From positions 9,733,001 to 9,797,000 of the forward strand of contig JAMPIT010000230.1 of NCBI GenBank assembly GCA_026261815.1: 64,000 nucleotides of DNA, read 5' to 3'. This document shows, in pieces, positions 49,417-61,430 of this stretch. The position numbers and the translations under genes are program-made. Below the pieces are notes generated by a model that did not search any database, was not told the DNA's origin, and saw only the letters and a program-made list of their open reading frames with translations. Numbering within the stretch: the first letter of the stretch is position 1; the number at the start of each line of letters is the position of its first letter. This DNA comes from Monarcha castaneiventris obscurior (taxonomy: Eukaryota; Chordata; Aves; Passeriformes; Monarchidae).

Positions 49417-52400
49417 GTAAGTATCCTCTGTAGGGGGAAGACCTCAACCAATGCCTGTCAATAGAAGATTAACTAGTGGCAGACAGTTTTCAAAGGAAGC
49501 TGTAAACTTAATTGTGTCTTGAAATAATTGTTTACTCTTTTTGTTTTCTTTTTTTTCCCCAAGAACACTGCACATAAAACACCTGTTTTCATACTCTTTC
49601 CTGTTGGAAAAGACCATTGCAACTTTCCATCGAAATCTGTGCAGTGATACTGGTCACATAATAGATGGTCTCTTAGAACAATAATTTGCTCATTTTTATA
49701 GAGAGGGGAGTAGCCCATTTGCTTCCACTGGGGAGGCACAGTGTGATTGCTACAGCACTGGCAACTTGGTCATGAAGGAACATGTTCCTTCCACTTTACA
49801 TGTTGTAGAGCAGACACCTCCCAGGCCTACCCATGGATGTGTGGGAAAAGTTCTTCAGTAGTATTTAAGCTCTCATGTTCACCGAGGCCATTTTTCACTA
49901 TACAGATGTAGGAAAGTGTCATGATGAGTGATATTTTAAAGCTCCTTTCTAATGCTAGAAGTAAAGTAGCCATAATGTGAATGAGGGGTATTCCCCAAGG
50001 GTATGGATGAAAAATCAAACACTCATGGAGATCTGGCCCGGGTCCAGGAGAGGAGCTGATTGTAGAAGGATCACAAAGGTAGTTTTTGTGTCAGTGGGAC
50101 ATACGCAGGATTCCATGCCAGCAGAAATGCAAATATTTGTTGTCACGATCCTACACATGGAAAAAAAAGAAAAAAAAAAAAGAGAGAGAGCTAATCGGAA
50201 TTTTTTCTAAAAATAGACCGTATTGTTTATTTTCATGGAGATGCTGTACTAACAGAAAGCATTACCTGTCAAATGTGCTTCCACCATCCTGCAGATTTTC
50301 ATTCTTTTCTCAAAAAGCAATGCCACTCCAAAGCAACATTCCTATGTAATTATATATTCAATTAAAGTAAAGCTGCCTTAACAACAGCTGAGTTCTCCAT
50401 AATTGTTTGATGTCATGGAAAACAAACAACTCCCCAAAGAATAATGAGTCAACATCTCTTCTTTCCCCCTCTTCCCCTCCTGGTTCTTCTGGTAGCTGAG
50501 GGAATCTTCATTTGGGGCTGCTCAAACAGTGTTGGGCCAACTTCATCCTTGGTGTAATTTCAGTGGAGAGAGTGCTGCTGCACAAGGCGTTAATCTGGTC
50601 TCGTTGCTTTAAACCAATGTTTAAATGTGCCACAAACAGTAATGTAAAAAAAAAAAAAGTCTGTAAAACTTTTATGGACCCATTCTTCAACCTCTATGTA
50701 GTCAAAATCATGCTTTAAACAGCCAAGATAGAATCCATAAGAAATTTTGACCTTATAACACTGTATTTAAAGAGTTTGTATACATTCAATGCTACATTTA
50801 TGGAGATGAAAAAACTTCTCATCCTAGCATAAAAAGTTTGAGAAATTAAATTTTTAGACTGGTATCAACATTTGAACCTTAAGGTAATGTCTAACTGGAG
50901 ATTAACAGCAGTACATTAAGAGAGATTTGATTGAAGGAGAGATGACATAGGCAATGCACAAAATCCAAACAATTTAATATGGAAGTATTTCTCTATTTTA
51001 AAGGTTTGCTAGTAGTTATTTACTGGGACAATATAAACCTTAGTACACTGACATAAAATCAAAAGGACATTTGTATAAAGTGACTTTTTTACTTCATCTG
51101 GACCAGTACAAGAAAGCACTTTTCAGGACATGAAAAAAATATGTCTTCAGTCAAGTTTTATATATTCCAGTGTTGGAAACTTTACAATTCTCTGCAGATC
51201 CTTTCCAGTCTTTCCAACCTTTTTACCATTTGGATTTTTTCTGACACCTACTATGTCTGTTTCTTGATTTATTTTGAGCACATTTTTTCCTATCATAGCC
51301 CTCATAGGCTATTATTTTCCATTGTACAACAGTTTTGAAGATTATTTTCCTCACTTCTTCATGCTGGAACCATTCCTCCATGAATCTCATATTTGATTCA
51401 TGACTGAGACTTTCATCTCCTCTCCTGAAGTAACTAAATTAACTCCTGATTCTTCATTCCATACTGTGTAGTCAATGATTCCTAAATTGGGCATTTTCTA
51501 CAGGGCTTTATTCCATTTTGTTCTCTTTTTCTTCAGTCTGCTATTGCCATTTTGAATTCCAGTCTATTTTTTTCCAATGTATATTAAAGTCCCCCTCAAC
51601 TTCTTGACACTTGCGGGCTTAACACAGGTTTCTGTCTATTTAGGTTATTAGTAAAAATCTCAGTAGAAACAGATCTGATCAGGGTCCTGGAGAACAGCTA
51701 ATTGTTTGCTTTTTGCTTGACAATGAATCTCTGACAGATATGCTCTAAGTTAAAATTCTGACTTCCTCCCCTCAGTCATTTGTATCTGAATTGCTGACAA
51801 TTTCCAGAAGTTTTAAAAACCTTGATGTGTTCCACCTTCTAAAATCAGGACTTGTGCCTTTACTCTGGTGGTTATGTATTCCATATTACTACACATAAGC
51901 TGTCAGGCATAAAAGCTCATACTTTTTTATTTATTTCTTTTGTTGAGTACAATGTTCCATTTCTTCACACAATTAAACTGCACCAGTACTTTTTGGTCTT
52001 TAAAGAAGAGGACAGTGTTTGCAGAGATTTGCTCCTTTTCTTTTCCAGGGCTCCTATAGCCCAGTAGAGGACTTTGGCTATGAACTTTTATCCTATTTAT
52101 TGTTTTTTATTTGCACAGGAAATTAATGACCTCTCTAGGTAAATTAACATAGAGCAAACATTTGTCAGCAATTGCTTATTGTGCAATAGAGGACTTTTTG
52201 AGCACATGGCCAGAGCTCCACAAGGGACAACAGTAAATGAAAAAAGGAGGCAGCAACAATATGATTATGAATACATTGCCAATTTGTAAATGGAAAGCTT
52301 TGAATCCTCTTTCCTTTGTTTTTTATCCCCTGAAGTGTAGTGCACATGGGCATTTCTAAGTAGATCTGGGCAGGCCTGCAGAAAAATCAAAACTTAGACA

Positions 52401-54021
52401 AGCCAAAGACCTGGCTTTTTTCCACAAGCAAAAATACAAGCCAAGCTGCCGAAGTTGGCTGCCCATTAAAAATAAACAAACACAAAAACAAAACAAAAAA
52501 ACCCAAACCAAAACAAAATTCTATAATTCTACATAAAGATACATAAATTGAATGTGACCAGGAGGAAATCATACCAAATGATTTTCTTTATTCACGGATG
52601 TGAAGCCGAGGCAAGCCTTGTAAACTTTACGTTCTGTAAATTTATATAATTAAAGTAGGATAACAGGAACTTTAATGTCAACACAATCAGGTCCCAGGAA
52701 CAAGTAAATCAGCTCTTTATTGAAATAAACAGTTCTTGCACAGCATAGAATTACACCTTTTACAGAAAAGGAAGTTAGAGAGACATAGAAGGATGAAAGA
52801 GGATCCTGTTAGAGACCTGATAATTAAAAGGGTCTTTTTGAAACACAAACAGAAGATTATGACTTGAGTTCAAGAAATATCAATGCTTATATATGCACTT
52901 ATTATCAAGAAAAGGCCTGGTATTTAAGTAAAACAATGTTTATGAAGAAAAATAAGATGGGCTATACACAGAAATATTTTCAAAGCAAAATGTTATTCAT
53001 GGATTTCCATAAAAAAATGTGGCTGTTTAGAAGTGTCCCTTTTAAATTATCATGGACTAAATCAGAGACTAGAACTAAAATGTAGCCACATTCTGGAAGA
53101 TAATGGCAGCAGAGGCTGCTCTTGTTTATGCGTGCTGTTCACATTTACTCTGCAAACATATAGTTCAGTTTAATTAGCATGTGATTGAAAAGTGTTGACG
53201 TCTTGTGTTCTGTGTTGCTAAAGGGATTTCTTCAAACTGGGGAATATGTAAATTCCTTGAAGAATTGTTTATACTACCAGAATGGCTTTTAAGTAATTTT
53301 GATGACAAGAATTAAAGTAGGCAGTCAACATAGTTATTTTGAGGATTTAATATAGTTGTGAACACAAGAGTGTAAATAACTTTTGCAAGGAGCTGAAGCA
53401 GACTGTGAAAACAGCTGTACAAATTTTTTATTTTTTAATTTTCTTCTAGTTTATGGAACAGTAGAGTTTAATTGCAGCTTTTGTCCCTTCTCATTTCTGG
53501 CAGCTTAAAATAAGATGAATGAATGTGAAAAAAGCTACCTCTCCTTCGAAGCTCTGAGTATAATTTAAAACAGAAAATATTTTAAAATTTCTGTGTGATT
53601 CTTCTCTGGGCTATAAAAAACAGTAAATGTCTGTAGCTTCATTTGTTTTACAAAGTATATTTCTGATTTGCTGTGGTTTTATAGGAGTAAAACATGGATT
53701 AAACTGTAAATCACACTTCTTTGAAGACTGCATATTTTTAATTGTCTGCATGGCAGAGGCAAAGTACTGTCAAAGGCTTGCATAGTGCAGAAAACTTTAG
53801 AAATATATGGACATGGAAATTTCCACTCCACAGAAAGACTTGCAGCTTCAGAATCAATTTTATTCTGAACCGGAGTGAAAAAAGAAAAAATTAAAATTTT
53901 AGACTGACATGTTTTTTGGGCTTACAATACTTGGGAAAAAAAATTAAAGCAAAAGTTCTTGAAGAATGAAAAACATAAAAAAATAAAAGTTCTTGTAATG
54001 AGAATGTCAAATATTTAGCTC

Positions 54022-54027
54022 TTTATT
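54022..54027 (-). terminator. Poly(A) signal AATAAA of the minus-strand gene
   Basis: TTTATT on the plus strand is AATAAA on the minus strand, about 100 bp past the stop at 54128. A U-rich stretch follows within about 40 bp, as expected for a cleavage site. Confidence 0.5.
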
Positions 54028-54127
54028 TTCAAATTGGAAATTAAATAAATGATGATTGCGGGGTTCTTTAGTTATATCCTAATGCACAGATGTTGATTAT
54101 CATGATTTGTATGGGAGCATGCAAGAG

Positions 54128-54388
54128 TCACTGGCAGCAGCTGCAGCCATCAAGGTAAACTGCAGAATCTGGGGAGGTTACTGGCAAGCCTTCCTCATTT
54201 GTGAGGGTGATTTCTTTACTTGCCCACAATACTGACTCACCAAAGTCCCAAAAATATCTCAGTGGAGAGGCTTGTACCATTTTAGGCAGATTATCTTCTG
54301 ATATGGATTCATCTAAGCGGAAGTGTTCATCTAATTTGGGCCTGTTAAAGGTTCTAGTCATGAGGTCTAAGACAGCTTCCTCAGTTTC
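54128..54388 (-). CDS. Probable 3'-terminal coding exon of an unidentified gene
   Basis: Eighty-six codons are open from an acceptor (CATTGCCCTAAG|GAA at 54389) to TGA at 54130-54128. The peptide is acidic in its first half (ETEEAVLDLMTRTF, KLDEHFRLDESISEDNL), then has an aromatic patch (LRYFWDFGESVLWASKEI) and a cysteine-rich end, GCSCCQ. Composition, mixed charge and purine-biased first codon positions look like a real protein rather than random AT-rich DNA. The same frame extends seven codons further upstream to an ATG preceded by an in-frame TGA, but the acceptor reading seems likelier. A poly(A) signal follows at 54027. I see no named domain, membrane segment or catalytic motif. Upstream exons may be those proposed at 57.3-63.0 kb. 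It could instead be a lone conserved-looking open frame or pseudogene fragment. Confidence 0.5.
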   Translation of the reverse strand, partial: ETEEAVLDLMTRTFNRPKLDEHFRLDESISEDNLPKMVQASPLRYFWDFGESVLWASKEITLTNEEGLPVTSPDSAVYLDGCSCCQ

Positions 54389-57257
54389 CTTAGGGCAATG
54401 CAGAATCATTCATCTTTTGTAGCCAGATGCTTATGATAGAAAGGATTTTTTCTTTTTTTCTTTTTTTCACATAGATTTGTCCGCTGAGGGATTTGGATAA
54501 ATAGATGCTGTACATTTATGTGGGTAAATTTAGGTGAAGTTACACTCCCTTTAAATGTCAGAATAAACCATGCAGAAGAGAAAATCCCTTTTTGGTGTAT
54601 TAGCCAAATAATAATAAGGCTTTGAATCAATTTTGTTCATTGTGTCAAATTGCACTAATTGATGATGTAGTTGTACAAAAATTATTTTTGCTCAAAACCA
54701 AAGTTAACCTGCCTCACCAAACTACACATTACAGTAGCTAAGTACTATATTTTCCAGGCCCTGCTCTTTTCTTTGGAATACCTCTGAATGTCCTTCTGCT
54801 TATGAGGTAAATTTCCTGCAGGAGAGTTGAGTTCTGTCCCCAGCCTTTTCTCTCTATGCATCAACAGAAACACTGGTGGGTGTTCTTCAGTAATTCTCAT
54901 CAGTCAAGTGGGTTTAGATAAAACTTCAGTAAAATCACAACAAGCACTACTCCCTCTGAACAAAGGGCAGTTCAAAGAGGGAGTGGAAAAAAATTAACAC
55001 CATGATGTCTTATGATGACAACATAAATCAGACTGTGATAAAGGAGAGGGAAAAAGATATGGGAAGATAAGGGAAACAGAAAAGACTGCATAATGGATTG
55101 GCTTCCTCAACTTGTTCTAGAAAATGTGAACCCAGAAAACCAAGTAGATCCAGCCCCTTAAAATCAATAAAAATTTCTATTGACTTAAGAGGTGCCACAT
55201 CACAGGCTCTTTTTATCCTTAAACCTTGGAGAGATACCAGGATAAAACAACTGCCTAACCACATGAAAGAAAACTCTGCTCTACCAAGCCTAAGATTAAT
55301 TTAAAATTAAGGAATTTTGGTAAATACTTAAGTTACCCTGTATCTCCAAATGACAGGCACATAATGAATAGCTTAGCAGGTGATAAATAACTGTTCCAGG
55401 GTGTAAATCTATCCAAGTGCAGATGGCATTTTGTTAAAATTTTATCACTATCTCAAAAACAAAGAGACACAAGTAACCAGTCACAATAGTAACAGTAAAA
55501 AACAAAAATAATACTTTTTCTACTTGCAGCTACCTTTTCTTTTGTTCACACAGAAGACTACTCTTTATGGATTGCAACTCCCTTCTTAGAAGCAATAAAA
55601 TCCCATCTGACATTAGTTTGACATCAGGGACATTAGTTTGGCTTCCAAAGGTATTTCTTAAAACTGCAAGCTTTGTATGTCCAGTTCCTGGGGTTAATAC
55701 TTTATATAAAATATACAGAATAATTCCTGTATGTTTCAGGATACAATACATATTGAATTCATGAGGTTTAGAAAGTGAGGAAGGAAGAAATCCTACCATT
55801 AATCTTTAGTGTTGATCATTCTGACATGTCAGGTTTTAAAACTAGTAGATGAAAGTCCTGAGATGCTTTAAAAAGCAGGTTAACAGTTACTAATATATTG
55901 AAGAAAGATAATCTTCTGTCTTCAGCAGCAGCCAGCATAATCAGGTGGTTCTGCTTTTCTTTCAGCTGTTCTAAGACACAGACTATGTCTTCTTGGGAAC
56001 ATAGTCACCCATCCACTGGTTCCAGAAAGGAATGGAAATTCAGTGACATTTCAGTGTGCTACAGGGATTGGCTTGATCTTGGCTGCCTTACTGACTTTAG
56101 CAAGACTCATATTTAGGACTGAACAAATCACATTTTTTTCTGCTGCAGAAGTGTTCAGCCAAACTACTGGTTCCCACTGCATAGAAGTAAATAAAATTGA
56201 AATTTAGAGTCTTATCATAATATCAGCTTTTGTACCTGTGCTACAGGAACAGATGGAGTATGGGAAAAATTTGAAGTGTTAATTGATTTTGTTTGAATCC
56301 TGTTACCCTGTGTTTGGTGTGAATTGTTGAGTTGTCAAAACATTAAGTTATATAAGGAATGGAGCAGAGAATAAACAAAAATACTCTATTGATATCAGAG
56401 GTGTATCTTCAGCTAATATACCATGTTCACACTAGTTATCCTATCTCAAACTGCTAAAAAAATAAGGAGAATTGCAAAAGACCAGTAAAAATTAAAGAAA
56501 AACCCTGTTCTCAGAAATTAAAAATTAGTTTTGCTTTCCTTAGGAAAGAGATAAAAATACAGAATTTCTTTTACAGGAAATTTGTGCAGTTCAAATATTT
56601 AAGTGCACTTATTTAAGAGAAAAAAATGTACAGGAATATGAACAGTATCTTGGGGTTCGATAATTACCCCCAAAAGCAATAAAAGGAGAATTTATCTTTA
56701 CACTTCTCAAATGTAACTATCAGAAATTAGGCTCTAAAGAGGGGGAAGAGATAATTTGCTGCTCCTGTGAAGTCATGTCACCTTCCTCAGATGCACATGA
56801 TATAGGGAGTTTATGTGGACAAGGTTTAGGAATGATAGAGTAAGATCCTATATAGAAATTCCTGTATTTACATGTACCTAGGAAAATATCAGTAGGACAA
56901 AAATAAAGCACATGGAAACCTCCCAAAACCTCTGACTGCATCCTATGAATCATGCATTTGGTCACATGTAGTTCAGATAATAATCTGAAATAAAACAAAA
57001 TGTCTACACAGGATTACATAGAGTGTTCTCATGTCAAACACTCACACACTGAAGGTAGGAAAAATAAAAAAAGTGATAATTAACCAGGCTGAGATGAACA
57101 CTTCTTCCACTATCATGTCTAACTTCACTGCAATGCACTGTTCCTTTGACAAAATATTAGAAACCAGATTTTAGGCAACAATTTAGCTCAAAATTATTTC
57201 TCTAATTAAAAATTGTTTCCCTTCAGGAAACTGACCTTCTGTCTGAAATTATTTTAC

Positions 57258-57278
57258 CTCCACTATAATACTTTTGAC
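57258..57278 (-). other. Candidate 21-nt exon (minus-strand gene model)
   Basis: A strong acceptor, TTATATTTTCTTATAG, is followed by seven codons (VKSIIVE) and a donor GAG|GTAAAA. It enters and leaves in phase 0, so it fits between the blocks at 58.7 kb and 54.4 kb, but skipping it fits equally well. Confidence 0.18.
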
Positions 57279-58408
57279 CTATAAGAAAATATAAATATTC
57301 TTTTACACCATAAGCAAATCATGAAGTATTGAAGGTAGAAATCAATAATGATGTTTGAGAAAAACACTTTTTCTTTGTATTTCATCAATGCAGAATAGAA
57401 AAATACTGTAATGGCTATCAGCAAATATGTGGATTAAAAATCCACTGTCAGAAGCACCTCAACATTAACTGCACAATATAGAGCAGAAATCTTTGCAAGA
57501 CAGCAAATCAGATGACTCTACCTTAGCAAAGCTCACCTAAGAAACAAGCACAATCAATTGAACATTATGCATATAAATTTTTAAGGGGTGAATTAGCACA
57601 ATTCCAGGAATTTTTGTTGGTTTTGTTGTTGTTTGAAATATTTCTTATTGTTTGCAGGCATCTAAACATAAGTGTCTGGGGTTTTGTAATATTTCTTGAA
57701 TGCCCCCTTTCCATTGTGAGATCTTTCAATATTATTTGTTTTAACTTTAATGAACAAAGAATTTGAAATCTGCTGGCCATTTTCTTGTTACCATGACTGA
57801 GATAATATGTTTTAATTAACTTTTTTATAGCTATTTTTATTTTTTTTCCTCTGGAAAATGCAAAATGAGTAACCTGTGGATCCTGATTACATGGGAAATT
57901 CCAGCTTCAGGGACACTGGTTGGATCTCAGAAATTTGTTGGAAAAAAGCACCATTACAAAGTAACAGCATTTGTCCATTTTTGTGGGGATAAGTCCTAGT
58001 TCTGCATGTAGAAAAAATGCATTCATTCAATTGTAACAACTGTTCATTTTCTCCCTTTTATTCTTGAATCTTTTCCTCTGCAACGTATCTGTACATTGCT
58101 TGCATGCCATAATGATATCCAGACCTTGAATCAGCTGATGAAGAATGGTGTACAAGGTTGAAATAATCCTGGGAGCAGCTGGAATTGCTTAAAGCATTTC
58201 ATAACTAAATACAGAATAAACAGACAAAAGCTTTCTATTACAGTGACATTCTGAAAGAGAAGGTGAAGAATCCAAGGAAGCAGATCTTAATATAACGAAG
58301 CTAATGCTGGAAATACAGGTTAGATAATTTGCTGTTTATCAGCATCTGTTTTTCTACTTCTCTCCCACAACAGCCACAGCTATTTGATGCTTCACTCCCT
58401 TTTTCTAG

Positions 58409-58478
58409 TGGCAGATCTACAATGGATTTATGGAAAGCAAGCTACATTGGCCATGCAGCTCAAATACCATGACTCAAG
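58409..58478 (+). other. Candidate exon on the plus strand (competing model)
   Basis: A strong acceptor, CACTCCCTTTTTCTAG, and a donor, CTCAAG|GTATGT, enclose 70 nt. Two frames are open; one reads ADLQWIYGKQATLAMQLKYH, which looks protein-like. Downstream at 59302 another strong acceptor (CAACTTTTCTTTCAG) begins a block whose frame ends at 59476, with AATAAA about 23 bp later. Upstream, 58244-58318 is similarly flanked. These plus-strand blocks conflict with the minus-strand model unless the two genes overlap; either may be a lncRNA or chance. Confidence 0.22.
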
Positions 58479-58660
58479 GTATGTGTAAGGGATTCCCATG
58501 TTTTATGAAAACATGAGAAATGTATTTAGTTTCCAAAGGAAGAAGGATAAACTGCAATTTTTAGCCTTATTTAAGAGTATTGTGATCACCTAGAATTGAG
58601 ATAAGATAAATTAATTATAATAACTATTTTTTTTCTTTTGTAATGGCCTTGTAACATTAC

Positions 58661-58751
58661 CTGGTTTAGAATTTTCCTCTTTAAACATCCATTTACATAG
58701 TGACATATTATAAAATGACATAACATTTTGTTTAGTGTTTGCAATATATTG
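58661..58751 (-). other. Candidate 91-nt exon (minus-strand gene model)
   Basis: A strong acceptor, GTTGTCTTTCTCATCCAG, and a donor, ACCAG|GTAATG, enclose 91 nt open in the frame that begins after one base (NILQTLNKMLCHFIICHYVN...). It ends in phase 0, which matches the terminal exon. The Cys/Ile/His-rich composition is less protein-like than the neighbouring blocks. Confidence 0.2.
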
Positions 58752-60491
58752 CTGGATGAGAAAGACAACCATTAAAATTTTTAGTGATATAAGGGCTTGG
58801 CTTTTATGTTAATTCTGACAACCATGTATTTTAAAATATTTCATCACAAATCTTATTGCTTATGGTGACACTGGTCAAAATTATCAATTTAAGAAAATGC
58901 TAAGACTTGGCAATAATAGCTTTTAAAAGAAACTTTACTGGCTGCAGACAGACAATAATGAGTTAAATTCATCTGCTTTGATAAAGAGCTACTGGTTTCA
59001 GTAGATTGACCAGAGAGATGAAGTTGGCCCAGAGTGATGGAGAACAGTCATTTGCTCCCTTCTTGCCAGTATAATGTCAGACCAAAATGAAGAAAGCATT
59101 CCCCTTTATGGAATAGTCTGGAAATCTCCGTAAATGTGATAAGTACTCAAGTATCTCTCCCTGTCAATATTCCTTTTCCTCTGCCCTATACAAAATCTGA
59201 AATACATCAAGCAGAACAACTGTCTAATTACCAGTAGCTAAATGAAAGTTGTTCCTTGTCCTTAGTGCTAAAAATGGTCTTTACTTCAACTTTTCTTTCA
59301 GATCTGGACTGGTGAAAGGAAGGATGAAAGTGTGCAGAACAAATCCCTGTGAAATCTGGTTTTTAATCTGGTTTTATATCTGCCAGTTAACTAAGAGCAT
59401 GTTTTCTCAGTTTGGGAAGATGAGTCAACTAATGTACTTTGTTCAGACACTGATTCCTATCCCAGATATTACATAAGGATCATTGCCCTCTTATATAAAT
59501 AAATAATCCTTACATTGTTAAGCACTGTATGGAAATTGTAAGGTACAGGATGTTTTTAAGGACTGCAAGCATGTCTAAATATTCCTATGTATGCATCTTA
59601 ATTTTCTCTCTTGAACATTCAGATGGTACATGACAAAATTTGATTACTAGCAATCTGTAACTTGATTATAAAAAGTCTTCTTTTCAAGGTTTATAAAGTT
59701 TCTTTTTTTGTTTTGGTTTCTTTTGTTTTTTTTTAATGCAAAACATTAAACCCTATTACTAATTTATTGCAACTAATTTTTATATAATTACTAATGTGTC
59801 CTATGTGTTCCTCATCAGCACTGTTTTCATAAAGGTATTTTTAAAAATAGTGAAACAAAAGGCAACAGCAGGTTTTGGTCAGCCTGAGAAAACATCACAC
59901 CTGCTGGATTACAATGCAAAAAGAAAAGTGGAAAAACAGGTTTGCCAGGAGAGAGTAATTGAGAAAAGCTTCTGCATGTATTTGAAGGAAATGGAGAACC
60001 AGAAATCATTTAATCCCATAGAAAGTCAGATTTCCTGTCTTTGATATTGTCCCCTTTAATAGGAGATATTAAGAAAAACAAAGGAAACAAAATCCTGTAG
60101 TTCTTTTGAAGTAGAAAGAGGAGGTTATATTGTTTAGTAAAATGCCAGCCAGGTATTTTTTCCTACTTCTGAGCTTTGGCTCTCATCCAAAACATGACAA
60201 ACCAAGCAAATGAAAATGTGGATGTGCCTTATCACTTTTGTTTCCTGTTTCATAAGGAACTCCAAATTATATTGGTGAGAGAGAAGGATGTTAATCGAGC
60301 AAAATCATCTGTGGTAAAATATACCTTTTATATCATAATCTGCAAATTGTTGTCGTTCAAGTGCTGCAACTGAACTGCTCTTGTAGCTTTAGAAAACAGT
60401 TTAGAAAATAGCAAGTGCTCTTCAGACTCCATAAAATTAACATAACTGTAAAGTTTGATCCTCCTTCTATTAAATCAATGAGAAACATTAC

Positions 60492-60555
60492 CTGAATTTC
60501 AATAGAGACAGAGCCACACCTTCACTGACATGAATTGTAAGGCACTTTCTTGAAA
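60492..60555 (-). other. Candidate 64-nt exon (minus-strand gene model)
   Basis: The acceptor TAATTATTACAG and donor TTCAG|GTAATG enclose 64 nt. The open frame starts after two bases and reads SRKCLTIHVSEGVALSLLKF, leaving two bases. Both junctions are in phase with the blocks at 60.8 kb and 58.7 kb. Confidence 0.22.
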
Positions 60556-60820
60556 CTGTAATAATTACATTAGTGATATCCAGGGAGATCTTCAGCATTT
60601 GCCTTGATAGTGAGGATGTAAAAAAAGAAGCTAGGTTTCAAAGGGAGAGCAAGTATTTTAAATACTACAAGAGACATTTTAATATTTCAAAAGCTCAGGG
60701 AAAAAAAAAAAGAAATACAGAAATATTTCTTCCAAAAAAGAGATTCATGCCGATTTTAATGTCCTGCTCACTCTGCCAGAGGATACTTTGAGAATTATAT
60801 TCTTCTAGAACCTCTCTCAC

Positions 60821-60897
60821 CTGCACAAAATGGACTTTCATGGCTTTCTGCCAAGGATGCCCAGTTGTTGATTTTCTGCAGAAAAGTTGTGTCCAAA
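60821..60897 (-). other. Candidate 77-nt exon (minus-strand gene model)
   Basis: The acceptor CTTTCTCCGATCTTCAG and donor GTGCAG|GTGAGA enclose 77 nt. The frame that starts after one base is open for 25 codons (LDTTFLQKINNWASLAESHE...), with a protein-like composition. An alternative acceptor, CTTTTCTGCAG, inside it would begin the exon at 60875 in phase 0. The end phase fits the next block at 60555. Confidence 0.25.
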
Positions 60898-61366
60898 CTG
60901 AAGATCGGAGAAAGCATGAACATGAAAATATGAAACACTCTTCAGTTGTACAGAAGACCATCCTAGTGGCTGTTTTCTGCACCTCTTTCTTGATAAACTA
61001 ATTCAACTGTGATTGAAGAAGTACAAGATGTTTAGAGTAGTCAGCACAGTGCAGCAGTTAACATAAAAATGTCAGTAATTCTACAGGGAATTAATCAGTA
61101 AGATGAGAAATTACCAACAAGTTTTACATCAACTTTTGAAAGAATAAAAGTAACTAATATTCTAATTATAAAGTGACAGAAAAATAGCCCTGAGAGGGGA
61201 ATATGTCGGGAGTAAAAAGCAGATACTTTCCAAGCAAATAATTATAATTTAATTGCAATATTGTGCAGAAAAAATATGCATTGTATTTGATTTGAATGTA
61301 TAGCATATACACTTTGTGCTTAATAGTCACTTTCAATAACAAAAATAAACCAGTATAAAATATTAC

Positions 61367-61430
61367 CTGAGTCCCAATGCCTCCTGAAGAGTAAATGAAA
61401 AGAGATTGTCTAAGATTTACATTAAAATAT
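61367..61430 (-). other. Candidate 64-nt exon (minus-strand gene model, alternative)
   Basis: The acceptor CTTTTCATTATAG and donor ACTCAG|GTAATA enclose 64 nt open for 21 codons (YFNVNLRQSLFIYSSGGIGT...). It would follow the block at 62.9 kb in phase and join the shorter form of the 60.8 kb block. The model works with or without it. Confidence 0.17.

Larger units (their letters stand above)
42501..53900. other. Mostly featureless; three short splice-flanked blocks and one palindrome
   Basis: Open frames such as 42549-42875 plus and 43519-43901 minus have no recognisable domain. Candidate microexons at 43247-43200 (minus), 46604-46628 and 49399-49416 (plus) and a nested palindrome at 48289-48322 are listed separately. 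A/C-rich simple sequence occurs at 52480-52516. Confidence 0.5.

Noticed and set aside
54201..54422. 73-codon plus-strand frame
   Set aside because: It is the antisense shadow of the better-supported minus-strand terminal exon.
55530..55799. 89-codon minus-strand frame
   Set aside because: It contains a local GACATTAGTTTG duplication, and its possible splice phase does not match the terminal exon.
56720..56998. 92-codon minus-strand frame with a strong acceptor at about 56881
   Set aside because: The acceptor is strong, but its open frame needs a two-base entry phase, which does not fit the neighbouring candidate exons, and I recognise no domain.
57522..57536. 15-nt block after a strong minus-strand acceptor
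   Set aside because: The donor (AAG|GTAGAG) is weak and the block is too short to support on its own.
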